A DNA stretch of 64,000 nucleotides from Oscillospiraceae bacterium (GTDB lineage Bacteria; Bacillota; Clostridia; Oscillospirales; Acutalibacteraceae), in NCBI GenBank assembly GCA_022483045.1, contig JAKVOA010000002.1, positions 233,501-297,500 of the forward strand, given 5' to 3'. Below are positions 1 to 8,881 of the stretch, piece by piece. Positions within the stretch are counted from its first letter, which is position 1; each line of letters starts with the position of its first letter. Position numbers and translations under genes: made by a program. The notes beneath the pieces were generated by a model. That model was given only the letters and a program-made list of their open reading frames with translations. It was not told the origin of the DNA and did no database searches.

Positions 1-902
1 TGGTCGCGCGGAATGCTCAGCTTCCCCTGCGGTTCTTTCTTCCGCATCGCCAGGCGGTAAACCAGCGCACAGACAGCTAGACCGAAAATTATGACAAAAT
101 AGCCGCCCTCAAAGGTCTGCGCGGCCCTCTGGCCCAAGTCTTCCTGCAAAACCGCCGCAAGTGTAGCAAGGCCGTTGTTAAGCATGTGCAGCACAATACA
201 GGGAAGGATGCTGCCCGTGCGTACCCGCAGAAAGCCAAAAATCAGGCCCACCAGCGTGGCAAACACAAACTGCCCCACGTTGCCATGGTAAAGCCCAAAC
301 AAAAGCGATGACACCACAATGGCGAACCAGTCGCCCCAGCGGCGCAGGCTACCCAAAACCGCCCCGCGGAACAAGATTTCCTCTACCAGCGGGGGAATCA
401 GCGTACCATAAAGTACATATAAAATCTGTGTCAGCACAGAGTGGTCCATCGGCATATCAGGAATTTGCCCGGAAAAGCCCAGCGCTTCTTCGAGCATCTG
501 CACCAGGGCGGTAGGCCAGTTGCAGGCAAGGGTTAGCGCCATGCACACCACACACAAAAACGCCATGTCGCTGCCGGTAAGTCCGACCGCCGCCGGCCTG
601 CCAAAGGGCAGGAACTCCTCTGTCGGGCGACCGGAAAAGCAAATGTACAAAAGCGGAACCAGCGCCAGCAGCAGGTAGCCAATGCAGTCGGCAAGGTACT
701 GCTGCGTCAGGCTGCCGCCGCTTGAAAAGCCAGAACGATATAGAATCAGCACAAGGCAGGCCTGTGTCACTGTCATTACGGCAATAGAGCCCAAAACCAG
801 CCACCCGGCTGTACCCACCGCATGGCGCGAGCCGCGGCGCTCTGCCCACAGGCGCGCCTGCCACTGATAATTCTGCTGAGAAAATTGATACGGATAAACC
901 AT
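1..902 (-). CDS. CPBP-family intramembrane metalloprotease (3' end outside window)
   Basis: Partial gene: it starts at the ATG ending at 902 and runs off the left edge after about 300 codons. An AAAGGA ribosome site lies just upstream. The protein is strongly hydrophobic with many membrane segments and carries the CPBP (Abi/Rce1) signature in order: EEILFRG at about residues 174-180, LYHGN at about 204-208, and HMLNN at about 239-243. In this family the two Glu and the later His residues form the presumed zinc-protease site in the membrane. Substrate unknown; members serve in prenyl-protein processing, bacteriocin immunity or stress signalling, and nothing here separates these. It is divergent from the MATE gene. 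Confidence 0.85.
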   Translation of the reverse strand, partial: MVYPYQFSQQNYQWQARLWAERRGSRHAVGTAGWLVLGSIAVMTVTQACLVLILYRSGFSSGGSLTQQYLADCIGYLLLALVPLLYICFSGRPTEEFLPFGRPAAVGLTGSDMAFLCVVCMALTLACNWPTALVQMLEEALGFSGQIPDMPMDHSVLTQILYVLYGTLIPPLVEEILFRGAVLGSLRRWGDWFAIVVSSLLFGLYHGNVGQFVFATLVGLIFGFLRVRTGSILPCIVLHMLNNGLATLAAVLQEDLGQRAAQTFEGGYFVIIFGLAVCALVYRLAMRKKEPQGKLSIPRD

Positions 903-978
903 TGTGTCGTCCTTTCTGCTCCGCTGTAAAGCGGAAAGCTGACCCCGCGTTTTGTCCTTTTTTCGCGGAACTTCATTC

Positions 979-1006
979 AGTATAACATACCCGGCCGTGT
1001 TTGCAA
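979..1006 (-). promoter_or_regulatory. Promoter for the CPBP protease gene
   Basis: On the minus strand a TTGCAA -35 (1001-1006) and TATACT -10 (979-984) are separated by 16 bp, about 75 bp upstream of the start codon. Confidence 0.55.
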
Positions 1007-1012
1007 ATTCCT

Positions 1013-1048
1013 TTGCAACTTTTTGTACAGTATGCTATACTATACTGT
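1013..1048 (+). promoter_or_regulatory. Promoter of the MATE gene with an overlapping palindromic operator
   Basis: TTGCAA (1013-1018), a 17-bp spacer and TATACT (1036-1041) form a good sigma-A promoter. A 22-bp imperfect palindrome at 1027-1048, with ACAGTAT at one end and ATACTGT at the other (9 of 11 positions symmetrical), covers the spacer and -10. This placement suits a repressor; the regulator is not in the window. Confidence 0.55.
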
Positions 1049-1078
1049 GATGTTTGATAGAGAATAGGAAGTGTTTTC

Positions 1079-2458
1079 ATGTCTGCAAAACCAGCTGCGG
1101 CAGACCTTGGCAACGGCAGTATCGGGCACCTGATGCTGCAGCTTTCCCTGCCGTCAATCGCGGCGCAGGTCGTCAATATGCTTTACAATATGGTCGACCG
1201 CATTTATATCGGCCATATCCCCAACACCGGCGCCACAGCCCTGACTGGTGTCGGTGTCTGTTTTCCCATCTTGATTTTAATTTCCGCTTTCAGTGCGCTG
1301 ATTGGTCTGGGCGGCGCGCCGCGTGCCTCCATTGAAATGGGCCGCAGCAACCGTGAAGGTGCGGAAAAAATACTTGGAAACTGCTTTACCATGCTGCTGG
1401 CAGCTGCCGCTGTCCTAACCGCGGTGTTTCTCTGCTTTAGCCGGCCGCTGCTAATGCTTTTCGGTGCAAGCGAAAAGACACTGCCATACGGCCTGAGCTA
1501 CCTTAATATCTATGTGCTGGGCACTGTTTTTGTACTGATTTCAGTCGGCTTAAATGCCTTTATCTCCGCACAGGGCGCCGCCTCTACCGCAATGAAGACT
1601 ACCTTGATTGGCGCCGTCTTAAACATTGTACTGGACCCTGTTTTTATCTTTGCCTTTGGCTTAGGGGTGCGCGGCGCAGCCATTGCCACGGTCATCTCTC
1701 AGGCGGTCAGCGCCGTGTGGGTGCTGCACTTTTTGTTTGGGCCAAAGACAGCTCTGCGCCTGCGCCGCAAAAATTTGAGGCTGCACCGCAGGATTCTGCT
1801 GCCGATTTTGGGGCTGGGGCTTTCTCCGTTTATTATGCAGTCTACCGAAAGCCTTTTAAATATCTGCTTTAATTCCTCTTTGCAGCACTACGGCGGCGAC
1901 ACCACAGTGGGCGCCATGTCCATTCTTTCCACGCTGATGCAAATGGTAATGCTGCCGCTGCAGGGGCTGGCGCTGGGCGCACAGCCGATTATCAGCTTTA
2001 ACTACGGTGCCCAAAAATACGACCGGGTCAAAAAAGCGTTTCGCCTGCTGCTAATCTCTTCCTTTATCTTCACCGCCGGCTGCTGGGCGCTGATGCAGCT
2101 GCTGCCGGGCATATTTGTCGGCATGTTTACCAGTGACGCCGTGCTCACCAAGACAACCGTGTGGGCCTCTCACATCTATCTTTTCGGGCTGTTTGCTTCT
2201 GGCATACAGGCGGCCTGCCAGCAAAGCTTTTTGGCCCTGGGGCAGGCAAAACAGAGCCTGCTTTTAGCGCTGCTGCGCAAGGTCATTCTGCTGATTCCGC
2301 TGATTTACATTCTGCCGCATTTGTTTACAGACCCGGTCTTTGCCGTTTTTCTGGCAGAGCCGGTCGCCGACATTTCAGCGGCGTGTATTACTTTTCTTAC
2401 TTTTTTCGCCTGGTTTCGGCGCAATTTTGCCAAGCCGAAACAGACTCCTGCCGCATAA
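1079..2458 (+). CDS. MATE family multidrug/Na+ antiporter
   Basis: A 459-residue protein with about twelve hydrophobic segments in two related halves, the usual size and layout of MATE transporters, which export cationic drugs or metabolites using a Na+ or H+ gradient. The N-terminal part resembles the family (LMLQLSLPSIAAQVVNMLYN near residues 18-37, then a D-R-I-Y-I-G segment), and a PIISFNYGAQ segment follows in the second half, matching the family's P-x-x-x-x-N-Y-G-A pattern. The start at 1079 has AGGAAG upstream. It stands alone: a divergent protease precedes it and a strong terminator follows. The operator-like palindrome over its promoter suggests inducible expression. Substrate cannot be told. 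Confidence 0.93.
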   Translation: MSAKPAAADLGNGSIGHLMLQLSLPSIAAQVVNMLYNMVDRIYIGHIPNTGATALTGVGVCFPILILISAFSALIGLGGAPRASIEMGRSNREGAEKILGNCFTMLLAAAAVLTAVFLCFSRPLLMLFGASEKTLPYGLSYLNIYVLGTVFVLISVGLNAFISAQGAASTAMKTTLIGAVLNIVLDPVFIFAFGLGVRGAAIATVISQAVSAVWVLHFLFGPKTALRLRRKNLRLHRRILLPILGLGLSPFIMQSTESLLNICFNSSLQHYGGDTTVGAMSILSTLMQMVMLPLQGLALGAQPIISFNYGAQKYDRVKKAFRLLLISSFIFTAGCWALMQLLPGIFVGMFTSDAVLTKTTVWASHIYLFGLFASGIQAACQQSFLALGQAKQSLLLALLRKVILLIPLIYILPHLFTDPVFAVFLAEPVADISAACITFLTFFAWFRRNFAKPKQTPAA

Positions 2459-2481
2459 AAAAGCTGCTAAACAGAAGAGTT

Positions 2482-2520
2482 CGGCCGGGCACCCTTTTGG
2501 GGAAAGCCCGGCCGTTTTTT
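2482..2520 (+). terminator. Rho-independent terminator after the MATE gene
   Basis: CGGCCGGGC at 2482-2490 pairs with GCCCGGCCG at 2506-2514 and is followed directly by six T. It touches the 3' end of the convergent phosphoesterase gene. Confidence 0.9.
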
Positions 2521-3064
2521 ATGACAGGTGCTGCGTGCAGTAAACCCTGCTGGAAAGCAGCTCTTTCCACTGAAACACCCCATTCTGCAGCGTCATATAG
2601 CTGCGGGGGCTGTCCTCTTTCGGCAGCGAAACGGAACCGGGGTTAAGCCACAGAATGCCGTTTTTCTCGGTGCAGTCCGGCACATGGGTGTGCCCGTAAA
2701 GCAACACATCGCCGGGGCACAGCGGCGGCGTTTCTTTCGGCAGATGCTGCCCGTGTACAGCGTAAAGCAGGTGCCCGCCCGCAGCGAAGACTGCATACTC
2801 TGCTAAAATCGGGAACGGCAGCACCATTTGGTCTACCTCGGCGTCGCAGTTGCCGCGCACGCAGAAAATCTTTTCTTTCAGGCTGCAGAGCACCTTTATC
2901 ACTTCTTTGGGTGCGTATTCTTCCGGCAGGTCGTTTCTCGGCCCGTGGTAGAGCAGGTCGCCCAAAAGGAGCAGGCGGTCCGCTTTTTCCTGTGCAAAGC
3001 GCATCGCCATGGCCCGGCAGTACTTTGCAGAGCCGTGTATATCGGAAGCAATCATCAATTTCAC
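2519..3064 (-). CDS. YfcE/MJ0936-family metallophosphoesterase
   Basis: A 181-residue calcineurin-like phosphoesterase. Metal-binding motifs are visible in order: SDIHG near the N terminus, GDLLYHG at about residues 35-41, GNCD at about 71-74, VHG at about 103-105, and GHTHVP near 123-128, the last being the typical GHTH box. YfcE-type enzymes hydrolyse phosphodiesters with Mn2+; the physiological substrate is unknown. The start overlaps the stop of the upstream DUF1275 gene by 4 bp, so the two are probably co-transcribed. A second, shorter paralogue lies at 43.2-43.6 kb. Confidence 0.9.
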   Translation of the reverse strand: MKLMIASDIHGSAKYCRAMAMRFAQEKADRLLLLGDLLYHGPRNDLPEEYAPKEVIKVLCSLKEKIFCVRGNCDAEVDQMVLPFPILAEYAVFAAGGHLLYAVHGQHLPKETPPLCPGDVLLYGHTHVPDCTEKNGILWLNPGSVSLPKEDSPRSYMTLQNGVFQWKELLSSRVYCTQHLS

Positions 3065-3744
3065 AGTTTTTTCCTTTTTGTCTCTTTTTCTTTATCTGCA
3101 AACATCAGGATAAAGGCCGCGACCTGCAGCAGCGCACAGAGAAGGATTGCCCTTGTCTGCAGCAGACCTACCAAAAAGTTGCCCAAAACAGCCCCGACAA
3201 TAAAGCAGGCAATAATCCCGTAGTACAGGAAACATTTGTGTACAGAAAGCTTGTTTCGGGTATGTACGTAGTCACACAGGTACTGTGTGCCGCTGCGCAG
3301 GTTGCCAATGCACATGGTCGTGGCAATGCCGTTGCCGTGTATCTTGCGAAAGCTTTCTACCTGAATACCGCAGGCCAAGGAGGTCAGGCTGTTTGCCAAC
3401 AGATTTTTGTCGCGGGAGATAAAGCTGACGCCAAACAAAATGACTGCTTCAAATAATACTGAAATCTGCCGCCAGTGAAAGACCGTCATCTGCTGGTAGC
3501 GAATCCTGACGATATCTGCCAAAGCGATGCCGAGTGCAAAAAAAATCACCGGCAGCAAATATCTAAGCGCCTCGCTCCAGTTCCTTTCAGAAAGGTTAAT
3601 GCCAAACAAAAGCATATTGCCCGTTTGTGCATTGGCAAAGACTTTATCGCGGCAGACATACGAATAAGCATCCATAAACCCGCCGGAAATCGCCAAAATC
3701 ATGCCGAGTTCTATGGATTCCGACATCTGTTTTGCTCGCTGCAT
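3061..3744 (-). CDS. DUF1275 (YoaK-type) membrane protein
   Basis: A 227-residue integral membrane protein with about six hydrophobic stretches. The N-terminal GGFMDAYSYV and the following ANAQTGNMLL segment are the hallmarks of DUF1275 (G-x-x-D-A-x-x-Y ... Q-T-G-N). Function is unknown in the family. The start at 3744 has GGAGAAAA upstream. It overlaps the following phosphoesterase start by 4 bp, indicating a two-gene unit. Confidence 0.88.
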   Translation of the reverse strand: MQRAKQMSESIELGMILAISGGFMDAYSYVCRDKVFANAQTGNMLLFGINLSERNWSEALRYLLPVIFFALGIALADIVRIRYQQMTVFHWRQISVLFEAVILFGVSFISRDKNLLANSLTSLACGIQVESFRKIHGNGIATTMCIGNLRSGTQYLCDYVHTRNKLSVHKCFLYYGIIACFIVGAVLGNFLVGLLQTRAILLCALLQVAAFILMFADKEKETKRKKL

Positions 3745-3827
3745 AGTTTTTCTCCTTACCTGTCAAGCTGTTTTTTTGTTCCCTCTTTTTTGTACAGAAA
3801 GCGCTTTGTCCGCAGGCGCTCTTTTGA

Positions 3828-6206
3828 TTATTTCAGTTGGGCAATGGTTACGCCGCTTTCGCCCTCACCGTAGGTGCCAAGGCGGTAGCTTTTTACATTT
3901 GGGTGATGTTTTAAATGCTCCTGCACTGCTTTGCGCAGCACGCCGGTGCCTTTGCCGTGGATAATCGTGACCTGTGTCAGGTTGCTGCGGGCCGCATGGT
4001 CCAAAAACAGGTCGACATTGGCAATTGCCTCATCGGCAGTTTGTCCGCGCAGGTCCAGCTCAGCAGACGCGGCTGCATTGGAAAAGTGCCGCGCTGTGTT
4101 TCGAGTCATGCGGCGCTCTGCTTTGCGCTTTTCGGCCTCTGTCACCAGCTGCAGGTTTTCCACCTCGGCGCGGGTCTTAATCACGCCGGCCTGCACCATT
4201 GCGTACTTGCCGTCGGCAGAGACCTCCAGCACTGTGGCCGGCCGGTCCAAATCCACCAAACGCACGGTGTCGCCCGCGCGCAGCGGCCGCGGCAGCTGAT
4301 AGCCGCTGCGACGGCGGCGTTTCTGTACCGGGTCGGCGTCCGCTTCCATTTGGCGCAGGCCGGCATTCAGCTTTGCCTTCTGCTCGGCGGTAATCTGCTT
4401 ATTTTTCTGTTTCTTCATTTCTTCCAGTTCATTTAAAAGCAGATCTGCCTGCCCGCGCGTGCGCGAAACCAGGCGGCTGGCCTGCTCACGGGCATGGTCA
4501 ATTTCTTTCTGTGCGTTCTGCTCGACCGTTTCTTTCTCTTTTTCCGCCTCGGCCAAAGCTTTGCGGGCCTCTGCCAAGTCGCTGCGCACCTCTTCGCGCT
4601 CGTCCTCCAGTGCGCGGCGGGATTCTTCCAATTTACCCACCACGTTTTCAAAGCGGGTGTTTTCCTGCGAAACCAGCGCCTGTGCGCCCTCCACAACAGA
4701 CCGCTCCATACCAAGCCGCAAAGAGATGGCAAAGGCGTTGCTGCGCCCGGGCACACCAATCAGCAGCCGATAGGTCGGCTGCAGGGTTGCCACGTCAAAT
4801 TCACAGGAGCCATTCTGTACCCCGGGGGTTTCCAGGGCATAGGCTTTCAGCTCAGCATAATGCGTGGTCGCGGCAATGCGCGCCCCCTGCCGCCGCAGCT
4901 GCTCTAAGATAGAGGTTGCCAGCGCGGCGCCCTCTACCGGGTCGGTTCCCGCGCCAAGCTCATCCAACAGGACCAAGCTTTTGCTGTCTGCCACTTTGAT
5001 AATACGGATAATATTTGTCATGTGCGCCGAAAAAGTGGAAAGGCTCTGCTCAATCGACTGCTCATCGCCAATATCCGCCAGCACACGGTCAAAAACCGAA
5101 AGGCGGCTGCCGTCCGTTGTGGGTACCAGCAGGCCGCACTCCGCCATCAGCGTCAACAGACCGATTGTCTTAAGGGTAACGGTCTTGCCGCCAGTGTTTG
5201 GGCCGGTAATCACCAGGGTATCGAAGTCGGTGCCCAGGCGCACGTCCGTTGCCACCACTTTTTTGGGGTCAATCAGCGGGTGCCGGGCGCGCTTCAGCTC
5301 CAGTTCGCCGCGGTCATTCATCTGTGGCAGGGTTGCTTTCATCTTATAGCCAAGGCTCGCCTTTGCAAAAATCAGGTCCAGTTCAGCGGCAAAGCGGCAG
5401 CTGGAAATAATGCTGTCGGCAAACGTGCCGGCTTCTGTTGACAATTCCTGTAAAATACGGTCAATTTCGTTTTTTTCGTCATTCTGCAGCACACGGACTT
5501 CATTGTTCGCCTCGACCACAGCCATTGGCTCGACAAAGACCGTGGCACCGCTGCCGGAAGAATCGTGCACCAAGCCGGGCACCTCGCTGCGGCACTCTGC
5601 CTTGACCGGCACAACAAACCGGCCGGAACGCTGCGTGACAATGGGGTCCTGCAGAAATTTCTGGTAATACGGCGAATGCACCATTTTATCCAGCTTTTCG
5701 CGGGCACGGGCGCTTGCTGCGCGGATTTTGCGGCGAATTGCCGAAAGCGCGGGCGACGCATTGTCGTTCATTCCCTCTTCTGAATCAATGGCGCTGTAGA
5801 TCTTTTCTTCCAAATATTTATTGGTAACAATACAATGAAAGCGGTCGTCCAGTGTTGTCTTAATGCCTGCGCTTTTGGCGCGCCAGTCGCTGACAGCGCG
5901 CAGACAACGCAGCACGCCGGCCAGGCGCAGCAGCTCACCCATATTGAGCACGCCGCCAGAAGCGGCCCGCCGCAGCGGGTTTGCCACATCGTGCAGCCCG
6001 CCGAAAGACGGCGAACCGAATTTTGCCATCAGGGTATAGGCGTCCCAGGTTTCCTGCAGCAGGCGGTTAACGCCTGAAAGCCGCGTCTGCGGGCGCAGTT
6101 CCAGCGCCATGTCGGCGGCGGCGTCGCTCGCTGTCTCTTGCCTAAGCAGCTGTAAAATTTTGTCCAGCTCCAGTGCATGAAGGTGGTGTTCTGTCCTCAG
6201 TTCCAT
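3828..6206 (-). CDS. mutS2: Endonuclease/ribosome-rescue ATPase MutS2
   Basis: 792 residues, full family length. The order is an N-terminal MutS-like lever/clamp region, an ATPase domain with Walker A ITGPNTGGKT at about residues 329-338 and a Walker B segment LVLLDELGAGTDP, a long charged coiled coil (about 510-600), and a C-terminal Smr domain with LDLRGQT and HGKGTGVLR. MutS2 was described as a suppressor of homologous recombination; later work shows it acts on collided ribosomes. It lacks the MutS mismatch-recognition domain. The start has GAGGAA upstream. It lies directly after recO on the same strand. Confidence 0.97.
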   Translation of the reverse strand: MELRTEHHLHALELDKILQLLRQETASDAAADMALELRPQTRLSGVNRLLQETWDAYTLMAKFGSPSFGGLHDVANPLRRAASGGVLNMGELLRLAGVLRCLRAVSDWRAKSAGIKTTLDDRFHCIVTNKYLEEKIYSAIDSEEGMNDNASPALSAIRRKIRAASARAREKLDKMVHSPYYQKFLQDPIVTQRSGRFVVPVKAECRSEVPGLVHDSSGSGATVFVEPMAVVEANNEVRVLQNDEKNEIDRILQELSTEAGTFADSIISSCRFAAELDLIFAKASLGYKMKATLPQMNDRGELELKRARHPLIDPKKVVATDVRLGTDFDTLVITGPNTGGKTVTLKTIGLLTLMAECGLLVPTTDGSRLSVFDRVLADIGDEQSIEQSLSTFSAHMTNIIRIIKVADSKSLVLLDELGAGTDPVEGAALATSILEQLRRQGARIAATTHYAELKAYALETPGVQNGSCEFDVATLQPTYRLLIGVPGRSNAFAISLRLGMERSVVEGAQALVSQENTRFENVVGKLEESRRALEDEREEVRSDLAEARKALAEAEKEKETVEQNAQKEIDHAREQASRLVSRTRGQADLLLNELEEMKKQKNKQITAEQKAKLNAGLRQMEADADPVQKRRRRSGYQLPRPLRAGDTVRLVDLDRPATVLEVSADGKYAMVQAGVIKTRAEVENLQLVTEAEKRKAERRMTRNTARHFSNAAASAELDLRGQTADEAIANVDLFLDHAARSNLTQVTIIHGKGTGVLRKAVQEHLKHHPNVKSYRLGTYGEGESGVTIAQLK

Positions 6207-6254
6207 AAAGTTCCTCTATTCTCTGCAATTCCAATCATGTACACAAATTTGTAC

Positions 6255-7031
6255 TTATGAAGATTCTGTTTTCAGCGGGTCCGCCACGGTGTGGTAAAAA
6301 TCCAGTGTACGAAAGCGGTACTCGGCACGGTCAAGCAGGTAGGCCTCGCTTGCGCGGGCAAGCTCCTGCTGTCCCTCTCTGCCCAGTGTAAAAGAAAAGA
6401 GCTTCGGCAATTCCGCGTAAACCGTGTGGCGCAGCGCAGTCAAAGCCCCGCGGTGCAGCAGCAGACCGCCGCCCCGCCCTCTTTTTTCGCGGCAGTTTTT
6501 GCACAAAAGCACGCCCTGCTGCGGGTAAAAGTACATCACGTCGTCCTCGTACCTGCGGCAGTCGGTGCAGCCGATTAAGTCTGGCAGGTAGCCTGCAAGG
6601 CTCATCATGCGCATCTCGACCGCGGATTTCACCACTGGCAGCGGCCGCCCGCCTTTGCACAGCCGCTGAAACGCCAAAAGCAGCAGCCGCAGAAAGTCAG
6701 CGGCTGTCTCTGCCTCTTCCTGCGGGGCTAGGGCCCCCGCCAATTCACAGAAATACTGTGCCAGTGCCAGGCGGCCGATGTCCTGCCGCAGCTCGAAAAA
6801 AACCTGCAGAGGCTGGGCGTCATCAATCATATATTTCTCTTTTCCGCAAAATAATAAAATCCGCGCATAGCAGAAAAGCTGGGTGGCCGAAACCAGACTG
6901 CTTTTTGCCGCGCGGCTGTTCCGGGCAAAGGCACGCACGACCCCGCGGTCGCGCGTCAAAAGGGTAACCAAACGGTCACGTTCCCCCACATCTGACACCC
7001 GGATGACGATTCCCTGTGTCTCTACCCGCAT
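6255..7031 (-). CDS. recO: DNA repair protein RecO
   Basis: 258 residues from the ATG ending at 7031, chosen because AAGAGGAGG lies 8 bp upstream and because family members start at the motif ETQGIVI. An in-frame ATG further upstream (7136) would add 35 low-quality residues. The N-terminal OB fold (GIVIRVSDVGERDRLVTLLT) is followed by a zinc site with Cys pairs CTDC and CKNC about 20 residues apart. RecO loads RecA onto SSB-coated single-strand DNA with RecR. The first 56 bp lie inside the upstream yqzL gene in another frame, so the two are probably translationally coupled. Confidence 0.95.
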   Translation of the reverse strand: MRVETQGIVIRVSDVGERDRLVTLLTRDRGVVRAFARNSRAAKSSLVSATQLFCYARILLFCGKEKYMIDDAQPLQVFFELRQDIGRLALAQYFCELAGALAPQEEAETAADFLRLLLLAFQRLCKGGRPLPVVKSAVEMRMMSLAGYLPDLIGCTDCRRYEDDVMYFYPQQGVLLCKNCREKRGRGGGLLLHRGALTALRHTVYAELPKLFSFTLGREGQQELARASEAYLLDRAEYRFRTLDFYHTVADPLKTESS

Positions 7032-7140
7032 CCGGCTGTTCCTCCTCTTTTCCGGTATCTGCCCTGCACTGTGCGTAGCGCAGGTAGTCCTGCACACTGC
7101 CCGTTTTTGCAAAGCAGGACCAAGCTGACTGTTCATCCAT
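6976..7140 (-). CDS. yqzL: YqzL-family small protein overlapping recO
   Basis: A 54-residue protein starting at the ATG ending at 7140, with AAAGGGGAGAG upstream. The N-terminal half (AWSCFAKTGSVQDYLRY) matches the YqzL pattern of W-x-x-F-x-x-TG-x-x-x-x-YL; in Bacillus the small yqzL gene also sits just before recO. The last 18 codons run out of frame through the recO start region, giving a 56-bp overlap, and that tail (rich in G, D, R) is probably a by-product of it. Function unknown. Confidence 0.78.
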   Translation of the reverse strand: MDEQSAWSCFAKTGSVQDYLRYAQCRADTGKEEEQPDAGRDTGNRHPGVRCGGT

Positions 7141-7315
7141 CGCGGCTCTCCCCTTTCCGGTATGTGCCCTGATATGTGCTCTGGCTGTTTTTCCAGTACA
7201 GCGTCTATTCATCAGTATGCACATCTGCGGGAAGGGATATGAGTGGCAAATAAAAGAATTTTCGACTTTTTTCAGCGGTCTTTTTCTGCGTTTTGTGGTA
7301 AAATGCGCTGTGCGG

Positions 7316-8239
7316 TTACTGCAAAAGGTCCTTTGTGTCAAAGCCAAAACTGCGCAGCGCGGCCTCTTTATTGCGCCAATTCGGTTTTACCATCACCTGC
7401 AGCTGCAGATTTACCTTTATCCCATAAAAGCGCTCCAGTTCCTCGCGGGCCTGGGTGCCGATCTTGCGGATCATGCTGCCGCCCTTGCCGATAATAATGC
7501 CCTTGTGGCTTTCGCGCTCGCAGTAAATATCGGCGTCAATATCCAGGCAGGAGCCGTCCGGCCGCTCTTCCAAGTGATGCACCACCACAGCCACGCCGTG
7601 CGGCACCTCTTTGTTAAGCAGGCGCAGCATTTTTTCGCGCACAAATTCCCCCGCCAAGACCCGCTCGGGCTGGTCGGTAAGGGTGTCGTCCGGGAACATG
7701 TGCCCGCCGGGCTGACAGTGCTTTTTCAGCTCGTCCTTTAAGTCCGGCACCCCGTCGCCCGTGCGTGCCGAAACCGGCACCACCGCCGCAAAGGGATACT
7801 TTTCGCTCAGTTTTGCAATCTGCGGAATCAGGCGCTCCTTTTCCTGCAGCAGGTCAATTTTATTAATGGCCAGCACCGCGGGCAGCTTTTGGCTGCGAAA
7901 GCGCTCTAAAAGTTCTTCGTCTGCCGGTGAAATCTCCGTACCCGCCTCGACCACCAGCAGGGCGGCGTCCACCCCGGCGACAGAAGAAGTCACGCTTTTG
8001 ACCATGTACTCGCCCAGCTTGTCGCGCGGCTTTAAAAGCCCCGGCGTGTCCAAAAAGACCAGCTGGTCGCGCCCCTCGGTGAGCACCCCCATAATGCGGG
8101 TGCGGGTGGTCTGCGGCTTGCTGCTGACGATGGCGACCTTTTGGCCCAAGATGCGGTTCATCAGCGAACTTTTGCCCACATTGGGCCGGCCGACGATGGC
8201 AAAAAAAGCCGATCTGTCATTTTCCTGATTGTTTTTCAT
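7316..8239 (-). CDS. era: GTPase Era
   Basis: 307 residues. G1 GRPNVGKSS, G3 DTPGL and G4 NKID are all present, followed by a C-terminal KH domain with GKGGSMIRKIG. Era binds the 3' end of 16S rRNA and assists 30S assembly. An in-frame TTG precedes the ATG at 8239 by one codon; the ATG is preferred because the AGAGGT site is better spaced. It lies in the conserved yqfC-yqfD-phoH-ybeY-dgkA-era-recO run; the cdd gene often found here is absent. Confidence 0.96.
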   Translation of the reverse strand: MKNNQENDRSAFFAIVGRPNVGKSSLMNRILGQKVAIVSSKPQTTRTRIMGVLTEGRDQLVFLDTPGLLKPRDKLGEYMVKSVTSSVAGVDAALLVVEAGTEISPADEELLERFRSQKLPAVLAINKIDLLQEKERLIPQIAKLSEKYPFAAVVPVSARTGDGVPDLKDELKKHCQPGGHMFPDDTLTDQPERVLAGEFVREKMLRLLNKEVPHGVAVVVHHLEERPDGSCLDIDADIYCERESHKGIIIGKGGSMIRKIGTQAREELERFYGIKVNLQLQVMVKPNWRNKEAALRSFGFDTKDLLQ

Positions 8240-8346
8240 CAAGTACCTCTGTTTTTCCGCCCAAAATCGCGGGCAGATGGTATTTATTATATATTGTACA
8301 GAATGCTTTTATACGAATTCTGCTTTCCACTCTGCGGGTTGAAAAA

Positions 8347-8835
8347 TCAGCCTTTTCCGCCAAAAAGCGCGCGCAGCTTCCGCCACAGCGGCCCCGGACC
8401 AAGGCGTACATAAAAAAATGCCGCAGCAGCCGAAAGCCCCAGCAGCAAAAGCAACCAGGGCCGCGCGCACAGCCAAAACCAGCCCGCCGCAATGCAGGCC
8501 GGCTTTGCAAACAGACAAAGGCCCACGCCCGCGGCAAAGGCCGCACTCATCAGGACCGCGCCCGCGGCCATGTCCTTAATCAGGCGGACCCCGCGGTTGT
8601 AGGCGCTGTTTTCTATATCGCACGCCGCCTCTGCCGCCGTATTAAAGACCTCGGCCGCCAGCACGCTGCCGATTGCCAGCAGCAGCGTCGCGTACCCCGG
8701 CCTGTCCAGCTCAAAAAACGGCGAAAACAGCAGCGTATAAAAAGCGGCCACTGTGTGAAAGCGCATGTGCCGCTCTTGGTTAATACAGAAAAGAATCCCG
8801 CGGGCCGCGGATTTTAAGCTCTTTAAAAAGCGCAT
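8347..8835 (-). CDS. dgkA: Diacylglycerol/undecaprenol kinase (DgkA family)
   Basis: 162 residues with an amphipathic N terminus, a first membrane segment, the catalytic stretch EVFNTAAEAACD at about residues 81-92, and further membrane segments. The E-x-x-N-T-A-x-E motif is the signature of Gram-positive DgkA, which phosphorylates undecaprenol for cell-wall lipid recycling. The C terminus is longer than the usual 120-130 residues, adding a hydrophobic, Ala/Leu-rich stretch and a basic end. It lies between ybeY and era in the standard Firmicutes order. Confidence 0.9.
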   Translation of the reverse strand: MRFLKSLKSAARGILFCINQERHMRFHTVAAFYTLLFSPFFELDRPGYATLLLAIGSVLAAEVFNTAAEAACDIENSAYNRGVRLIKDMAAGAVLMSAAFAAGVGLCLFAKPACIAAGWFWLCARPWLLLLLGLSAAAAFFYVRLGPGPLWRKLRALFGGKG

Positions 8836-8881
8836 TGTGTGGTCCTTTCCGGCGGGTCATTGCCGGCCGGGGCCCGCCGTG

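Noticed and set aside
457..864. A 135-codon minus-strand frame
   Set aside because: Shadow of the CPBP protease gene, which reads in another frame on the same strand and carries the family motifs.
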